Shown here: positions 1 through 8,328 of the stretch, in pieces
Layout: each line of letters starts with the position of its first letter
Position numbering within the stretch: the first letter of the stretch is position 1
Assembly: GCA_007116645.1 (NCBI GenBank)
Contig: SKIA01000018.1
Location: 1 to 25,569, forward strand
Origin: Candidatus Woesearchaeota archaeon
GTDB taxonomy: Archaea; Nanobdellota; Nanobdellia; Woesearchaeales; SKIA01
DNA length: 25,569 nt
Reading direction: 5' to 3'
Program-made: the position numbers and the translations under genes
Notes under the pieces: model-generated
The model's input: only the letters and a program-made list of their open reading frames with translations
Databases searched by the model: none
What the model was told of the DNA's origin: nothing

Positions 1-1
1 A

Positions 2-238
2 TGGCCTGACCGAAACGCAGTTCGAGACGCAATCAGAGTAGGAATTCCTGTTGTTGGTCTGTGCGACTCAAACAACACAGCAAACAATATTGACTTTGTC
101 GTTCCATGTAACAACAAAGGAAAGAAAAGTCTTGGTTTGCTCTTTTGGGTATTGTCAAATGAGTACCTTCGCGCACGTGGACAACTCAAAGACGGCGAAA
201 CCATCACGGAAACGCCAGACGACTTTACAGAGGACTAG
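2..238 (+). CDS. rpsB: 30S ribosomal protein uS2 (archaeal RpsB), 3' part
   Basis: This is the C-terminal 78 residues of ribosomal protein uS2; the gene enters from the left edge in the frame that begins at base 2 and ends at TAG 236-238. The readable stretch begins WPDRNAVRDAIRVGIPVVGL and continues through CDSNN and VVPCNNKGKKSLGLLFW, which is the conserved end of archaeal/eukaryotic-type uS2 that packs on the head of the small subunit. The tail after that block is short and acidic (ETPDDFTED), as in many archaea. An ATG-started reading at 51-269 overlaps it in another frame and is not credible, because the uS2 frame is collinear with a conserved protein. A T-rich stretch follows the stop codon. 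The 5' part and its operon partners lie outside the window. Confidence 0.93.
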   Translation, partial: WPDRNAVRDAIRVGIPVVGLCDSNNTANNIDFVVPCNNKGKKSLGLLFWVLSNEYLRARGQLKDGETITETPDDFTED

Positions 239-248
239 TTCCTCAACC

Positions 249-257
249 TTTATATTT
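249..257 (+). promoter_or_regulatory. TATA-like box for the 279-926 gene
   Basis: TTTATATTT is centred 26 bases before the GTG at 279, the spacing expected when transcription begins at the start codon itself. Confidence 0.5.
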
Positions 258-278
258 TCTTTTTCTTAATTTTTCTTT
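251..278 (+). terminator. T-rich tract after the uS2 gene
   Basis: Three T runs occur within 28 bases directly after the uS2 stop codon. Archaeal RNA polymerase terminates at such oligo-T tracts without needing a hairpin. The tract also contains the TATA-like element of the next gene, so termination and initiation would share the same bases. Confidence 0.45.
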
Positions 279-926
279 GTGAAACCAGAAGCGAAGAAAA
301 ACACTCTTTCTCCTCTTGATTCAATACTCGCATTTATTTCAGCGGCTGTCCCGGTTTTTGTGTTTGAAGCTAATTTGTTCTCGTTACGAGAAAGGGTACT
401 AATACTGTTGATTGCAGTTGCGATAGAAGCGTACGCACTAAGAAACGTTCCTGAAATATTGTATCCTCACTCAATACTCACACTTCAGAGGAGTTGGCCC
501 AGAGCAAGAAAGCGTGGCGTTTATGCGATGACAGTTCACGCATTCATTTTTTTCTTACTAGCACTTTATGTTTTTACAAACGATACATTAGCATCTGATA
601 TGGACGCTGTGTTATTTTTTGTCTTCTTATATATTTTTATAGCTCTGTTTATAGCATTCTTTTTCTTTATCGAAGCATACCCGTACACGTTAAGAACTGA
701 CGGCCTGCAGGGTAGCATAGGAAAACGAGGCGTGATTAGTTATTCAAACATTGAAGATATTGAAGTTGTAGAAAAAAATGATCATACGTTGGCGCTACAT
801 GTGAAGACTCCGCTAGTGCACTATGGAAGTACATTTACATTATCCGGGTTGGTAGACCGCGACTTGGCTAAAAAGCGGATTGAGCAAATGAAGAAAATTT
901 CGGAAACAACTGGTTTTCCTGAGTGA
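279..926 (+). CDS. Membrane protein with a cytosolic PH-like tail, unknown function
   Basis: A 215-residue protein. The first ~130 residues hold about four hydrophobic segments (roughly 13-30, 38-55, 82-100 and 108-130). The C-terminal ~80 residues are soluble and strand-rich, reading YTLRTDGLQGSIGKRGVISY and then SNIEDIEVVEK. That layout of membrane helices followed by a small beta domain whose core ends in an 'I..I..V' strand resembles bacterial PH-domain (bPH) membrane proteins, but I would not assign the family from this alone. The GTG start at 279 is chosen because a TATA-like box lies 26 bases upstream and no in-frame ATG occurs before the first hydrophobic segment. It stands alone, ending 16 bases before the end of the convergent hydrolase gene. 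Confidence 0.72.
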   Translation: MKPEAKKNTLSPLDSILAFISAAVPVFVFEANLFSLRERVLILLIAVAIEAYALRNVPEILYPHSILTLQRSWPRARKRGVYAMTVHAFIFFLLALYVFTNDTLASDMDAVLFFVFLYIFIALFIAFFFFIEAYPYTLRTDGLQGSIGKRGVISYSNIEDIEVVEKNDHTLALHVKTPLVHYGSTFTLSGLVDRDLAKKRIEQMKKISETTGFPE

Positions 927-942
927 TATCTCGGGCGAAGCA

Positions 943-1584
943 CTATTGAGTAAATTCTTTGATATGTATGGAAATTTCCTGCACGTGCTCTTCTTCAAAC
1001 GAGTGCTCGCTATCAATTTCAACATAGCGTTTGGGCTCTGCTGCCTCTTCAAACAACTCTTTGATCTTAGCAGGGGTGTTAAACACATCTTGTTTGCCCG
1101 CAACAAATAATTTTGGAACCTCAGAAGTTGCATAGATAAAAATATTCCACATCAAGTAATCTTCAAAGAAATCTGCTGAGTACCAATTGGCTTGTCCAGA
1201 GTCTCGCTCATAACGAACAAACCCTTTCTCACGTATCTCGTGTAATTCTGTGCCAAGCGTTGCAAGCAAGTGATTCACATCGTCTTGTGAAGACGTATCT
1301 CCCATCAAGCACACAACTCCATCAACGAGCTGTTCATACCCCAGACGTAATGCAAGTGCGCCGCCTTGACTGTGGCCAATAGCGGTGAGTGGCTTGGGAA
1401 GTGTTTTTGCTAGAGCAACAACTTGTTCGTATTCTTCTGAAACAGTAAGGGTGAGTTCTTCGCCAGGAACGTGTTCCTTGCGCCTTGCATCAAACACTGT
1501 TGTATTTTCAAGAGCGCCTTTTAGCGCAACAAAGCGCGGCTTATCAGCGTGACTGTTATGGCCGGGAATGATGAGATAATTCAT
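943..1584 (-). CDS. RBBP9/YdeN-like alpha/beta serine hydrolase
   Basis: A 213-residue single-domain alpha/beta hydrolase. It opens with the strand-loop MNYLIIPGHNS typical of the RBBP9/YdeN group. The nucleophile elbow is GHSQGG with Ser72. A plausible acid is Asp166 in AGKQDVF and the histidine is His194 in DSEHSF, so the catalytic triad looks complete. There is no signal peptide or membrane segment, so it should act in the cytosol. Members of this group are serine hydrolases of mostly unknown substrate; an esterase or amidase role cannot be specified. The ATG start overlaps the radB stop by four bases (ATGA), and an AGGAGT ribosome-binding site lies at 1594-1599 inside radB, so the two genes are co-transcribed and probably translationally coupled. 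A link to recombination is otherwise unsupported. Confidence 0.88.
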   Translation of the reverse strand: MNYLIIPGHNSHADKPRFVALKGALENTTVFDARRKEHVPGEELTLTVSEEYEQVVALAKTLPKPLTAIGHSQGGALALRLGYEQLVDGVVCLMGDTSSQDDVNHLLATLGTELHEIREKGFVRYERDSGQANWYSADFFEDYLMWNIFIYATSEVPKLFVAGKQDVFNTPAKIKELFEEAAEPKRYVEIDSEHSFEEEHVQEISIHIKEFTQ

Positions 1585-2231
1585 TTTTCATAGACTCCTA
1601 CGTTATCAATAACGAAGGCTCGCTCGCGCTGAGGCAACGATCTATGCTTGACTAAGATTGCTTTTCGTGTGTCATCATTGTGTTGTAATTCGATTAAGCA
1701 TTTAGCGCTGTACTTGATGATGTCTCCACCAACAACTTTTATTCCATCAGACTCCATGTCGGCATAGACTTGACTTGTTAAGAGCACGGTGATGTTGTGC
1801 TCCATAGCAAGACCGTACAGTACGTTTACTTGTTTTGATAGTTCGTTATTCAGGTCTTTTTCTTGCCGAGCAATCGCTGCGCGGTACTGGGTTGCAATCC
1901 CGTCAACAATAATAAGTTCAACGCCTGATTTTATCATACCGGGTAAGCGCTCAATTATTGTTCCTTGTTGTTCAAAAGAAGGGGCTTTTAAGATCATGAC
2001 GTGGTCGAGTAATTCTTCTGCTTTGGGCGTGAGTTGTGTGAGCCTATCAACTGAAAAACTTCCTTCTGTGTCGATAAACACTGCTTTTTTCTCAAGCGTG
2101 GTGAGTGCGAGCAATACCAAGTTGCTCTTTCCCGAGCCGGCAGGACCGTACAGAACAGTAATGATTCCTTTTTCGTATCCTCCGTCAAGAAGGTCGTCAA
2201 AGACAGGGCTGCCGGTAGGGTGTCGCGTCAT
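1581..2231 (-). CDS. radB: DNA repair and recombination protein RadB
   Basis: A 216-residue RecA-fold ATPase matching archaeal RadB, the short RadA paralogue lacking the N-terminal helix-hairpin-helix domain. Walker A is GPAGSGKS at residues 29-36, followed by the AVFIDTEGSF strand; Walker B is ELIIVDG with Asp110. The later block VVGGDIIKYSAKCLIEL matches the core of the RadA/RadB family, and the protein ends in a basic strand containing KHRSLPQ. RadB proteins bind DNA and act as recombination mediators assisting RadA; they have weak ATPase activity. It is the first gene of a two-gene minus-strand unit with the downstream serine hydrolase. A weak TATA-like sequence (complement of 2250-2258) sits about 23 bases before the ATG, so a leaderless start is possible but less clear than for neighbouring genes. 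Confidence 0.93.
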   Translation of the reverse strand: MTRHPTGSPVFDDLLDGGYEKGIITVLYGPAGSGKSNLVLLALTTLEKKAVFIDTEGSFSVDRLTQLTPKAEELLDHVMILKAPSFEQQGTIIERLPGMIKSGVELIIVDGIATQYRAAIARQEKDLNNELSKQVNVLYGLAMEHNITVLLTSQVYADMESDGIKVVGGDIIKYSAKCLIELQHNDDTRKAILVKHRSLPQRERAFVIDNVGVYEK

Positions 2232-2303
2232 ACAACCTTGTAATGGGTGGTTGTTTATGTTGGTTGTGTCAAAAATAATTATTACTATATAGAAAAGAAT
2301 TTG

Positions 2304-2313
2304 ACTTATAAGC
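2304..2313 (+). promoter_or_regulatory. TATA-like box for the glycan gene block
   Basis: ACTTATAAGC is centred 27 bases before ATG 2335, so the first mRNA of the block is probably leaderless. Confidence 0.6.
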
Positions 2314-2334
2314 CACCACTACACAACAACCCCT

Positions 2335-3747
2335 ATGCGAGTACCCCTCGTCGTCATCACAACTATCGTCCTGACCATCGCCATACGCGCAGCGCTCATA
2401 CTACAGTCACCAGAACTAGCGTGGGATGCATACAACACGCTCTTGCACGTACAACACATCGCAGAGACAGGATTACCTCTTATCGCCTCAGAAACAGCCT
2501 GGCAAGGAGCACATCTACAAACAACGCCACTCTTTTACTATATCGTAGCATTCACAACCATCTTTTTACACCCAGAAACAGCAGCGCTATGGGTGCCCAC
2601 ACTCGCAATCAGTCTGTTTCCAATACCCATTTACTTGCTCTCAACACAACTGACAAAAAACAAAAAAGCAATTATCACTGCAACACTAGCAAGCGCATTC
2701 ATACCTATATTATACCAACAAACACTGATCACCGCAAGCCCACTCACACTCGCAATACCGCTCTTTTTTCTTGCATACTACTATTTTATACGCCTAGCAA
2801 ACACACCCAAACACCAAATTCATTTCATTATCGTAACAGTCGCGCTCACCCTCACACATCCCATCGCACTCCTCTTAATTCCTGCAATGGCATTTACCAT
2901 CCTACTCACGTACGTGCAACGAACGCGATTTTCAAAAACACTCACCGAAGTAACGCTCTTCACAGCATTTCTCACCATCTGGGCAAATGTGATCATACAC
3001 AAAACACAGCTCCAATGGCACGGATTACAAGCACTTAATATGAGCACAGAGCGACTTACAGGAATACCAGAAACCGCAATACTCATAGGAGTCGTACCGT
3101 TAATCATAGGAATATGGGCTGCGTTCAGTTATCTCACAGAAGAAAAAGATATTGCAGCACACGCACTTATTGCACTACTTGGAGCAACAATTCTAGGAAT
3201 GCTTACTACACTACTGTCCCCGACAATAGCGCTCATGATAGCAGCGCCCACGCTGATCTTGCTCACTGCAGGAGCAATACACAAATATGCGCAAGCAAAA
3301 AGGCGTGCACGAGTACCTGTACTGTACACCGCAGCATACATCCTTCTCACAATTACTTTTGTCATCACATCCGCAATCCCTGCAATCGCACTTGGAGCAG
3401 AAAGTCTTCAGCATACGCCCACTCAAACAGACACAGAAATATTAGCAGTACTCCCTCAAGGAGAAACAGTGCTATGGAACCAAGAAAAAGGATATTACTT
3501 ACAATACCACGGAATGCGAGTGCCCTATGATAATACGCTCACCGCTCATCCCGAGTCAATCACAAAAACTGTACTGCTAAATCAAATCTATGACACAAGA
3601 ACCGAAATACGATTAATACAAGCACTGAATACTGAAGAAATAACGGTGCTCGTTTTAGAAAACCAAACAATCCCCATAGGCGACCGATGCTTCACACAAC
3701 TTCACAACCAACACGAGGTGTACAGACTTCAATGCGTAGTGCGATAG
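2335..3747 (+). CDS. GT-C-like polytopic membrane protein, probable glycosyltransferase
   Basis: A 470-residue protein with about ten hydrophobic helices over the first ~360 residues and a soluble C-terminal domain of ~110 residues (from about EILAVLPQGETVLW). The first loop after helix 1 carries an acidic residue followed by an aromatic/histidine pattern (LAWDAYNTLLHVQHI, Asp31), then GLPLIASETAWQGAHLQ and TPLFYY. This is the layout of GT-C-fold enzymes, which use a lipid-linked sugar donor and have an acidic first external loop. A DE/DD pair is not obvious, so either catalytic activity or the precise family is uncertain. It heads a run of envelope-glycan genes, and the downstream gene starts inside its last 16 bases. 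The coding strand is strikingly rich in CA, ACA and CAA codons, shared across the whole block. Confidence 0.72.
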   Translation: MRVPLVVITTIVLTIAIRAALILQSPELAWDAYNTLLHVQHIAETGLPLIASETAWQGAHLQTTPLFYYIVAFTTIFLHPETAALWVPTLAISLFPIPIYLLSTQLTKNKKAIITATLASAFIPILYQQTLITASPLTLAIPLFFLAYYYFIRLANTPKHQIHFIIVTVALTLTHPIALLLIPAMAFTILLTYVQRTRFSKTLTEVTLFTAFLTIWANVIIHKTQLQWHGLQALNMSTERLTGIPETAILIGVVPLIIGIWAAFSYLTEEKDIAAHALIALLGATILGMLTTLLSPTIALMIAAPTLILLTAGAIHKYAQAKRRARVPVLYTAAYILLTITFVITSAIPAIALGAESLQHTPTQTDTEILAVLPQGETVLWNQEKGYYLQYHGMRVPYDNTLTAHPESITKTVLLNQIYDTRTEIRLIQALNTEEITVLVLENQTIPIGDRCFTQLHNQHEVYRLQCVVR

Positions 3748-4856
3748 CAATACTCGGATTCATACTGGCGCTCATACCAGCAGCAGTAAGAACAATAGAT
3801 AGACCGTTATTCATCACAGGATATGAATACCTGCCCACGCTTCCTTTCAATACAGCAGAGCACGTTTTGTATAACGCTCTCTTGCTTGCAGTGTTCTTCA
3901 CATTATTTGTTATCGTAACAAAAACGTATGATCTGCCCGAAGAAAGCCTCCTAGTCCTCATAGCAACCCCAGCGGTTCTAACTACACTTGTCACAGCAAG
4001 CAACCAACTTCAACTGGGAATAATCGGCTTGCTCGCGCTGTTGTACCACAAACACTCCCTCCCACTCACACTTCTTACACTGGCGGCGGTTATGATAGAA
4101 CCGCTCATGCTTATCTTCACGCCAATAACACTGTTTATGCTGTTTCTTAACAAGCAACGGTTCCTGTTCATAAGCCTTACAACGCTCTTAGCAGCAGTCG
4201 CATACTTTAACTTACCAGCAATCCAGCTCAGCACCGGCTTTGCAGAGCTGGGGCTGCTTGGAGGAGCTAGCATTTTTATTACTCTTCTTGCGCTTGCAGG
4301 AATTGTTCTGCAATGGAGCAAAGACGCATATCCGCACTTACTCGTAGCAAGCACTGTCATCTTTTTCGGACTGCTCTTTGCAGACATACGACTTCTAGCA
4401 GCGATCGCTACCGCAATAACTGGCGGATACGCACTCAAGACACTACTCACAACAGAATGGCGCCTAGAAAACATACGCAACGCAAGCATCTTGCTTGTTG
4501 TTTGTGGGCTCTTATTTGCGACAATGGTAACAACAAGCGAAACAACTCGCACAACTCCTGACGCCAACACACAAGAACTCATACACTTTCTTACACACAT
4601 GGAAGACCCGGTGTTTGCGCTCACAACACATCACCCCCTTCTTGCATGGCATGAAGTCACTTTATATCACACAGACGAACAAGCAATACTTACATCACGA
4701 AATATTGATGTGACCAGGGAGTACTTGCCGCCGCTCGTAGTGCTGGAAACAGGAGACCAAGCAACAAATCTGCGCTTTCTCATAGAATTCACTGATGACT
4801 TCGTAAAACTGCTTGAAAACGATGATTGGACCGTCTACGCCTTCTCTTACGATTAA
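3732..4856 (+). CDS. Polytopic membrane protein, unknown (GT-C-like)
   Basis: A 374-residue protein with roughly ten hydrophobic helices. After the first helix it has a short loop reading VRTIDRPLFITGYEYLPTLP, and it ends in a ~90-residue soluble part. The overall shape mirrors the preceding protein, so it may be a diverged member of the same kind, but I see no catalytic motif. The start is set at ATG 3732, with GAGGTG at 3715-3720 as ribosome-binding site, giving a 16-base overlap with the upstream gene; an earlier ATG at 3687 would add 15 polar residues before the hydrophobic helix and lacks that support. The tight overlap means it is translated from the same mRNA as the previous gene. Function is otherwise unknown. 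Confidence 0.7.
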   Translation: MRSAIAILGFILALIPAAVRTIDRPLFITGYEYLPTLPFNTAEHVLYNALLLAVFFTLFVIVTKTYDLPEESLLVLIATPAVLTTLVTASNQLQLGIIGLLALLYHKHSLPLTLLTLAAVMIEPLMLIFTPITLFMLFLNKQRFLFISLTTLLAAVAYFNLPAIQLSTGFAELGLLGGASIFITLLALAGIVLQWSKDAYPHLLVASTVIFFGLLFADIRLLAAIATAITGGYALKTLLTTEWRLENIRNASILLVVCGLLFATMVTTSETTRTTPDANTQELIHFLTHMEDPVFALTTHHPLLAWHEVTLYHTDEQAILTSRNIDVTREYLPPLVVLETGDQATNLRFLIEFTDDFVKLLENDDWTVYAFSYD

Positions 4857-4866
4857 AACCTGAAGC

Positions 4867-4874
4867 TATTTAAA
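4867..4874 (+). promoter_or_regulatory. TATA-like box for the GT2 gene
   Basis: TATTTAAA is centred about 29 bases before ATG 4900, suggesting a second transcription start within the glycan block. Confidence 0.5.
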
Positions 4875-4899
4875 AACAAAAGCCTCACTAGGATTATCT

Positions 4900-6150
4900 A
4901 TGACAATCACACTCATCAACGTGCTGCAATTCCCAGTATACTTTGTGTCCTTGTATTTTTCAGTGTTCTGGCTTCTTGTATACCTTGAAGACAGGCAAGT
5001 AGACAAACAAAAACGATTGCGAACGTTGCCCACAGTCACCATAGCAGTACCTGCTTATAATGAAGAAAACACGATTGCAAAAACACTTGATTCCATACTC
5101 AACATCGACTATCCGAAAAAGAACTTACAAGTGCTTGTCATAAACGACGGATCACAAGACCGAACACAAGAACGCGTTAAACCATACCTTAAACATAAAC
5201 ACATCACGCTGATTAACCAAGAAAATAAAGGGAAAGGAGCAGCGATGAACGAAGCACTACGCAACGCAACAGGAGAATATTTCGTATGCCTTGACGCAGA
5301 CTCAGAAGTGCACCCCAAAACACTCAAACAACTCCTCAGACACTTCACCGAAGACGACATCGCAGCAGTCATTCCTGTGATGAAAATTAAAAACGACGTC
5401 AAACTCAATTTATTACAAAAATTACAATGGTACGAATACCTAGTCAACGTCTGGTTCAAAAAAGTCATGGGCGCACTTGACTGTGTACACGTAGCACCAG
5501 GACCGTTTAGCACCTACAGAAAAGACAAAGTAATCGCAGTAGGAGGCTTTGCAGAAGACAATATCACAGAAGACTTAGAGATGACACTGCGCCTACAACG
5601 ACACAACTACCGCATTGTGCAAAGCATGAAAGGAGAAGTATACACAGGCGCAATGCCAACGCTCAAAACATACCTTAAGCAAAGAAACAGATGGTTTAAA
5701 GGAGGAGTGATCAACGCGTACAAATACAACGATATGATGTTTAATCCACGATGGGGGGACTTTGGAGTCATGCAACTACCCATCCTTGTTATCTCAGGAA
5801 TCATCAGCGTCACGCTTATCGGAACACTTCTATGGGACTTATTTTCGCCTATTATCAAACACACTTTACAGATGGGATTAGTTTCTTTTGATTTTATGAC
5901 CTTCATTAGAACATGGACTTTTGATACAAAGCTCATAGACTTATCAGCAGCAAGCGTGATATTGCTCGGACTCATGCTCTTATTCTCAGTGGCTTTTTTG
6001 CGACTATCAACACATTACACCAATGAAAAACTCTTTACGTACAATCCCTTTATCGTATGCACATACCTCTTTTTTTACTTTTTCTTACTCGCACTCACAT
6101 GGGCAGTAGTTATTAAGGATCTCGCACTCGGGAGAGTACAACGATGGTAA
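4900..6150 (+). CDS. Processive family 2 glycosyltransferase (HAS/IcaA-like membrane synthase)
   Basis: A 416-residue membrane glycosyltransferase. One N-terminal helix (about 9-29) precedes a cytosolic GT2 domain: TVTIAVPAYNEENTIAKTL (45-63), VINDGSQDRT (80-89), and the nucleotide-sugar DxD as DADS at 132-135. The acceptor-side signatures of processive synthases follow: TED at 223-225 and QRNRW at 261-265 (the QxxRW motif). Three C-terminal helices lie at about 290-315, 345-368 and 380-405. Hyaluronan, cellulose and poly-N-acetylglucosamine synthases share this arrangement, in which one enzyme both polymerises and extrudes a glycan through its own channel; chain elongation on a lipid carrier is the alternative. 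The sugar cannot be read from sequence. It has its own TATA-like box and is followed by an overlapping thioredoxin-like gene. Confidence 0.92.
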   Translation: MTITLINVLQFPVYFVSLYFSVFWLLVYLEDRQVDKQKRLRTLPTVTIAVPAYNEENTIAKTLDSILNIDYPKKNLQVLVINDGSQDRTQERVKPYLKHKHITLINQENKGKGAAMNEALRNATGEYFVCLDADSEVHPKTLKQLLRHFTEDDIAAVIPVMKIKNDVKLNLLQKLQWYEYLVNVWFKKVMGALDCVHVAPGPFSTYRKDKVIAVGGFAEDNITEDLEMTLRLQRHNYRIVQSMKGEVYTGAMPTLKTYLKQRNRWFKGGVINAYKYNDMMFNPRWGDFGVMQLPILVISGIISVTLIGTLLWDLFSPIIKHTLQMGLVSFDFMTFIRTWTFDTKLIDLSAASVILLGLMLLFSVAFLRLSTHYTNEKLFTYNPFIVCTYLFFYFFLLALTWAVVIKDLALGRVQRW

Positions 6151-6851
6151 ACGAAAGACGAAAAATGCAAAAAAGAAGATACATCGCAGCCTTTGCAATA
6201 ACAGCACTCATTTTTACACTAGGTTTTTTTGCAGGACTAGTCATAGACGCGAAGCGAGCAGAATTTTTGATGAACGCATACAACGAGCAACGAATAGAAT
6301 ACGGAAGCTTACAACTCCAATATCAACTCATTGAAGAAATAACTCGTGACGGCGACTGCGAAGCACTCACACGAACATTTGAGCAAAACATTAACAACCT
6401 AGAAAACGCGCGCATACGACTAGAAACCTACCAACAAGATGCAACGCTTAATGAAGCGGAATTTAACATGCTGGCAAGAGAATATACGCACGCACAAATA
6501 CGCTACTACCTTCTTGCGCAACGAACACAAGAACTCTGCGGAGAAGATATTGCCACCATACTCTACTTTTACTCAGACAGTGCAAACTGTCCAGCCTGTG
6601 AAGACCAAGCATTCATCTTGACATACCTTAAACGACTCATGGGAGACCGACTCCTCGTCTTCTCATTTAACAGCTTAATCGCAGATGAAGAGCCGACCAT
6701 TAGACTCTTAATGAACCGCCACGAAGTACAACAATTTCCAACCATTGTAATAAACCAAGAACCATTTGAAGGACTCACAACAAGAGATACCACGATGAGT
6801 GAGCTGTGTGGTTGGTTCCAAGAGGAGCACTCGTTCTGTGCGGATCAATAG
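6144..6851 (+). CDS. Membrane-tethered thioredoxin-like protein with CPAC
   Basis: A 235-residue protein: short basic N-terminus, one membrane helix (about 13-34), a helical, probably coiled-coil stalk (about 38-130), then a thioredoxin-like domain. The domain opens with TILYFYSDSANCPACEDQ, with Cys149-Pro-Ala-Cys152, and has the cis-proline strand QFPTIVI around Pro199. Other cysteines (73, 132, 224 and 232 approximately) may pair structurally. A single N-terminal helix after basic residues would place the domain outside the membrane, so it may reduce, oxidise or isomerise disulfides of surface proteins; the direction of electron flow is not visible. It starts 7 bases before the end of the GT2 gene with GGAG at 6131-6134, so the two are co-translated. 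Confidence 0.8.
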   Translation: MVNERRKMQKRRYIAAFAITALIFTLGFFAGLVIDAKRAEFLMNAYNEQRIEYGSLQLQYQLIEEITRDGDCEALTRTFEQNINNLENARIRLETYQQDATLNEAEFNMLAREYTHAQIRYYLLAQRTQELCGEDIATILYFYSDSANCPACEDQAFILTYLKRLMGDRLLVFSFNSLIADEEPTIRLLMNRHEVQQFPTIVINQEPFEGLTTRDTTMSELCGWFQEEHSFCADQ

Positions 6852-8328
6852 TTTTCTCAAAACATTGCTCACACCACAAGCAGCACTGATTGCAGGATTA
6901 CTCTTTTTTGTTATTGCAAAACTTTACTTGTTGTTTTTACACCATGACATCAGATGGGATGAAGCAGTCTATCTCAACATGGGAAAATACGTTTTTTCAC
7001 AAGGAGCACAAGGATTCTGGGAAACACTCAGGCCCCCGCTGTGGCCACTACTATTAGGATTTTTTTGGCTTGTTGGTGATGCAGTCTTACTTGGAGAAAT
7101 AACCATGGCACTCGTAGGAATAGCTGCGCCAGTAATTATGTACTTTGCACTACGAGAATACATTAACGAATGGCTTGCAAGCGGCGCGGCCCTGCTCTTA
7201 TTGTTTAGCAGCATCTGGTTTTGGAACTCAAGCATGCTTATGACAGGAGTGCTCAGTGCAGCGCTCATCATCCTCAGCTATTATTTACACCAAAAAGAAC
7301 GATACACGCTCTCAGGACTAGTGGCTGCCGCCGCGTTCTTAACGCGCTTTCCAGCAGGAATGGGATTTGCCGCGCTCATGGTAACACACCTTGTTTTGGT
7401 ATGGCGCAACGCAGCAACATTTTCACTACGAACACTTATTCCAGGAATTAAAACAGGACTCGGATTTAGCATACCCGTTGTGATGTGGCTGGGAATAAAC
7501 GCTTATATTTTCCGTGAACAAGGACTTGTGCGAGGAGCACTCGCACCGTTAATACAAGGATCAGGAAACGTATTTTTTGACAATACGTGGCTGCACAACA
7601 CAGAACCACTCTTCTACTTTGCACACCTCGCGTTGTTTTTGCCCATAACTATATTCGCACTTTTTGCATTTCCACAACTCAAAAAACACCCACAACTTAT
7701 TCCCTATGGATTTTTGGCAATCTTTACTCTCGTCTTTTTTACTGTACTTCCAAACAATCAATGGCGGTTTGCGCTGCTCATTATTCCAGGGCTTATTGTA
7801 CTTGCCACATTAGGGATTACTCAACTTGCAAAACGACCAAAAATACTAGGCCTTCTTACAGCTTTATTATTCGTAAACGTTTTGCTGCTAGCAGTATACG
7901 ATGCAAGCATTATATCACACAGAGGTCCAGAACCATCTCACATCGAAACAGAATACTACACCTTTCTAATCGAGTACCCTGTTAACGGAACAATACTCGT
8001 ATCAGACCCTGTAGTAGCTTGGTATGCCCCAAACCCTGTAAGGATGCTGTACTACGAATTCCTTTACAACCATCAAGAATACTTTGCACAAGAAGCAGCA
8101 GCAGTGTTTTTTGTCCCAAGAAACCTGCCGTGTCACCCAGAAGACAGAAGATGTATTATTCAGCGACAAATAGTCACGCAACATCTTGTACAACACTACG
8201 CGCTCGTGCACACTGCAGAACTGCACGGATACAAATACTTTATTTTCTCAAACCAAATAGACTTACCAGCACAAGATACAGAGCAAGTATTTGACGAGCT
8301 CACTTACGTTTTATCAAATCCCCAATAG
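6838..8328 (+). CDS. GT-C glycosyltransferase, PMT/ArnT (GT39/83) type
   Basis: A 496-residue polytopic protein with about eleven helices. After helix 1 comes the diagnostic loop IRWDEAVYLNMGKYVF, with the acidic pair Asp41-Glu42, and then ETLRPPLWPLLLGFFW; both are hallmarks of PMT/ArnT-like enzymes, which transfer a sugar from a polyprenyl-phosphate donor on the outer face of the membrane. A soluble C-terminal domain of about 120 residues follows the last helix. I place the start at GTG 6838 because GAGGAG lies at 6822-6827; an upstream GTG at 6799 would add 13 residues and extend the overlap with the thioredoxin-like gene from 14 to 53 bases. Its last 29 bases overlap the convergent aMBF1 gene. 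It probably decorates surface glycoproteins or lipids. Confidence 0.87.
   Translation: MRINSFLKTLLTPQAALIAGLLFFVIAKLYLLFLHHDIRWDEAVYLNMGKYVFSQGAQGFWETLRPPLWPLLLGFFWLVGDAVLLGEITMALVGIAAPVIMYFALREYINEWLASGAALLLLFSSIWFWNSSMLMTGVLSAALIILSYYLHQKERYTLSGLVAAAAFLTRFPAGMGFAALMVTHLVLVWRNAATFSLRTLIPGIKTGLGFSIPVVMWLGINAYIFREQGLVRGALAPLIQGSGNVFFDNTWLHNTEPLFYFAHLALFLPITIFALFAFPQLKKHPQLIPYGFLAIFTLVFFTVLPNNQWRFALLIIPGLIVLATLGITQLAKRPKILGLLTALLFVNVLLLAVYDASIISHRGPEPSHIETEYYTFLIEYPVNGTILVSDPVVAWYAPNPVRMLYYEFLYNHQEYFAQEAAAVFFVPRNLPCHPEDRRCIIQRQIVTQHLVQHYALVHTAELHGYKYFIFSNQIDLPAQDTEQVFDELTYVLSNPQ

Noticed and set aside
51..269. A 72-residue ATG-started reading at the left edge
   Set aside because: It overlaps the uS2 C-terminus in another frame; the uS2 frame is conserved and ends properly at 238.
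1789..2292. A 167-residue plus-strand ORF opposite radB
   Set aside because: It is the complement of a conserved gene, has no promoter or ribosome-binding site, and reads as low-complexity serine-rich sequence.
2247..3038. A 263-residue ORF overlapping the GT-C-like gene
   Set aside because: Its composition (many T, H, N, R) is a frameshadow of the CA-rich codons of the gene at 2335-3747.
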